Source of the DNA: Thermodesulfobacteriota bacterium
Lineage (GTDB): Bacteria > Desulfobacterota > DSM-4660 > Desulfatiglandales > HGW-15
Direction: 5' to 3'
Length of the DNA: 5,822 bases
Assembly (NCBI GenBank): GCA_025454125.1
Contig: JALOPA010000161.1
Span: forward strand, 1-5,822
Part shown: one piece after another, positions 5,016 through 5,822 of the stretch
Layout: each line of letters opens with the position of its first letter
How positions within the stretch are numbered: position 1 is the stretch's first letter
Made by a program: the position numbers and the translations under genes
The notes under the pieces: generated by a model
Databases searched by the model: none
What the model was told of the DNA's origin: nothing
What the model saw: the letters and a program-made list of their open reading frames with translations, nothing else

Positions 5016-5822
5016 TTACTTCAGTACCACATCCACCGGCATCCCGGCCTTCAGTTCCTGATTGGGGTTCTGAAGGGTCACCTTGATCCTGTAGACCAGT
5101 TTGACGCGCTCTTCCTTGGTCTGCACATTCTTGGGGGTGAACTCGGCTTCCGGGGAAATGTAGGTTACAGTGCCGGGGTAGATCTTGTTCGGAAAGGTGT
5201 CTGAAATCACCTCTCCCTTTTGGCCGAGATAAACTTTCCCGAGCTGAGTCTCCGGAACATAGGTTTTCACCCAGACCTCATCCAGGTTCGCGACCGTGAT
5301 CACGGGCGTTCCTGCCTGGACGTATTCCCCTTCCTCCACGTCCTTCACGGTGACAAACCCGTCAAAGGGCGAATACAGACGCGATTTCCTGAGATCTTCC
5401 TCGGCAATGGCGAGGAGGGCTTTGGCCTGATCCCTCTGGGCACGCAAGGCCTGAAGGTCCAGCTTGAGTTTTTCCACCTCCTTGCGTCCTGCCTCGGCAG
5501 CGACCAGGCCGGCGCTGGAGCCTGCGAGATTGGCTTTGCCTTCCAGCACCGCCTCATCCCGAGGGCCGGCTTTCACGAGCTTGTACCGTTCCAGCGCAGC
5601 CTCGTAAGCCGCCCGGCTCGCCTCTGCGCTGGTCCGGGCTGAGTCGTACTGGCTCTCGGACACGATGCGGCTCGCGAAGAGGTCTTTCATCCTCTTGTAA
5701 TCCCTTTCCCTGTTTTCCCACTCGAACTTGGCCCTGTCCCTGGCGGCTGCCGCCTCAGCGATCTCCTGCTCCCGGGACCCGGTCTTGAGACTCTTGTAGC
5801 GGGCGTCCGCCGCTTTGACCCC
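5016..5822 (-). CDS. ybhG: HlyD-family periplasmic membrane fusion protein, YbhG-like (N-terminus beyond window)
   Basis: The frame is open to the right edge and gives 268 residues. E. coli YbhG, as I recall, has about 330, so some 60-80 residues are missing: the membrane anchor or signal and the first half of the lipoyl domain. Visible residues 1-145 are Ala/Glu/Arg/Lys-rich and helical, the coiled-coil hairpin that reaches toward the outer membrane channel, beginning near LKTGSREQEIAEA. The second lipoyl half starts at SPFDGFVTVKDVEEGEYVQAG (151 onward), followed by a beta-barrel region with VWVKTYVPETQLG and the highly conserved EFTPKNVQTKEERVKLVYR. The end, ELKAGMPVDVVL, is typical. An internal ATG at 5690 is not the start, because the coiled coil continues upstream of it. 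This protein should couple the YbhF/S/R pump to an outer membrane channel. Confidence 0.95.
   Translation of the reverse strand, partial: GVKAADARYKSLKTGSREQEIAEAAAARDRAKFEWENRERDYKRMKDLFASRIVSESQYDSARTSAEASRAAYEAALERYKLVKAGPRDEAVLEGKANLAGSSAGLVAAEAGRKEVEKLKLDLQALRAQRDQAKALLAIAEEDLRKSRLYSPFDGFVTVKDVEEGEYVQAGTPVITVANLDEVWVKTYVPETQLGKVYLGQKGEVISDTFPNKIYPGTVTYISPEAEFTPKNVQTKEERVKLVYRIKVTLQNPNQELKAGMPVDVVLK

Noticed and set aside
5016..5690. Fusion protein starting at the ATG at 5690
   Set aside because: The frame stays open to the window edge with continuous coiled-coil sequence. A start here would remove the first lipoyl half and the export signal.

Overview
This window is most of one operon on the minus strand. 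It encodes an ATP-driven drug or solute efflux system of the YbhGFSR type (ABC-2 family with a periplasmic adaptor). Read in the direction of transcription, from right to left, the order is: a HlyD/YbhG-type membrane fusion protein whose N-terminus lies beyond the right edge (5016-5822), a 348-base non-coding gap, a first ABC ATPase (3744-4667), a second ABC ATPase (2806-3747), a YbhS-like permease (1676-2809) and a YbhR-like permease (522-1676). The last four genes are welded together by 4-, 4- and 1-base stop/start overlaps, so they are almost certainly one translationally coupled unit.

The proteins should form a tripartite pump. The two ATPases match the two halves of the single fused YbhF protein of E. 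coli and should form a heterodimer that powers the YbhS/YbhR permease pair in the inner membrane. The fusion protein bridges the periplasm, normally to a TolC-like outer membrane channel that is not in this window. The substrate cannot be read from the sequence. One informative detail is that each ATPase has one altered motif, and both alterations should fall in the same composite ATP site.

The non-coding parts are unusually rich in small repeats. The left flank (91-521) holds a CCCC/GGGG hairpin, a perfect GTCATTCC-type palindrome, TTCCAAC octamers, further short inverted repeats, a CTCCAAC heptamer array and a 9-bp hairpin just after the last permease. The gap between fusion protein and ATPase (4668-5015) holds a 79-base nested palindrome, an array of GGCACAAAG/GGGACAAAG words with an inverted counterpart, and a GC-rich hairpin at the fusion-protein stop codon. 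A short open frame at 1-90 on the plus strand may be the end of a convergent gene.

The organism is a Gram-negative bacterium, since it has a periplasmic adaptor, with GC-rich genes. The split ATPase genes and the collection of small intergenic repeats remind me of Desulfobacterota (former Deltaproteobacteria) or similar environmental lineages, but that is an impression and not a demonstrated assignment. I see no clearly new biological system: the operon is a known transporter family. The points worth following are the asymmetric ATP sites and the repeat load around and inside the operon.
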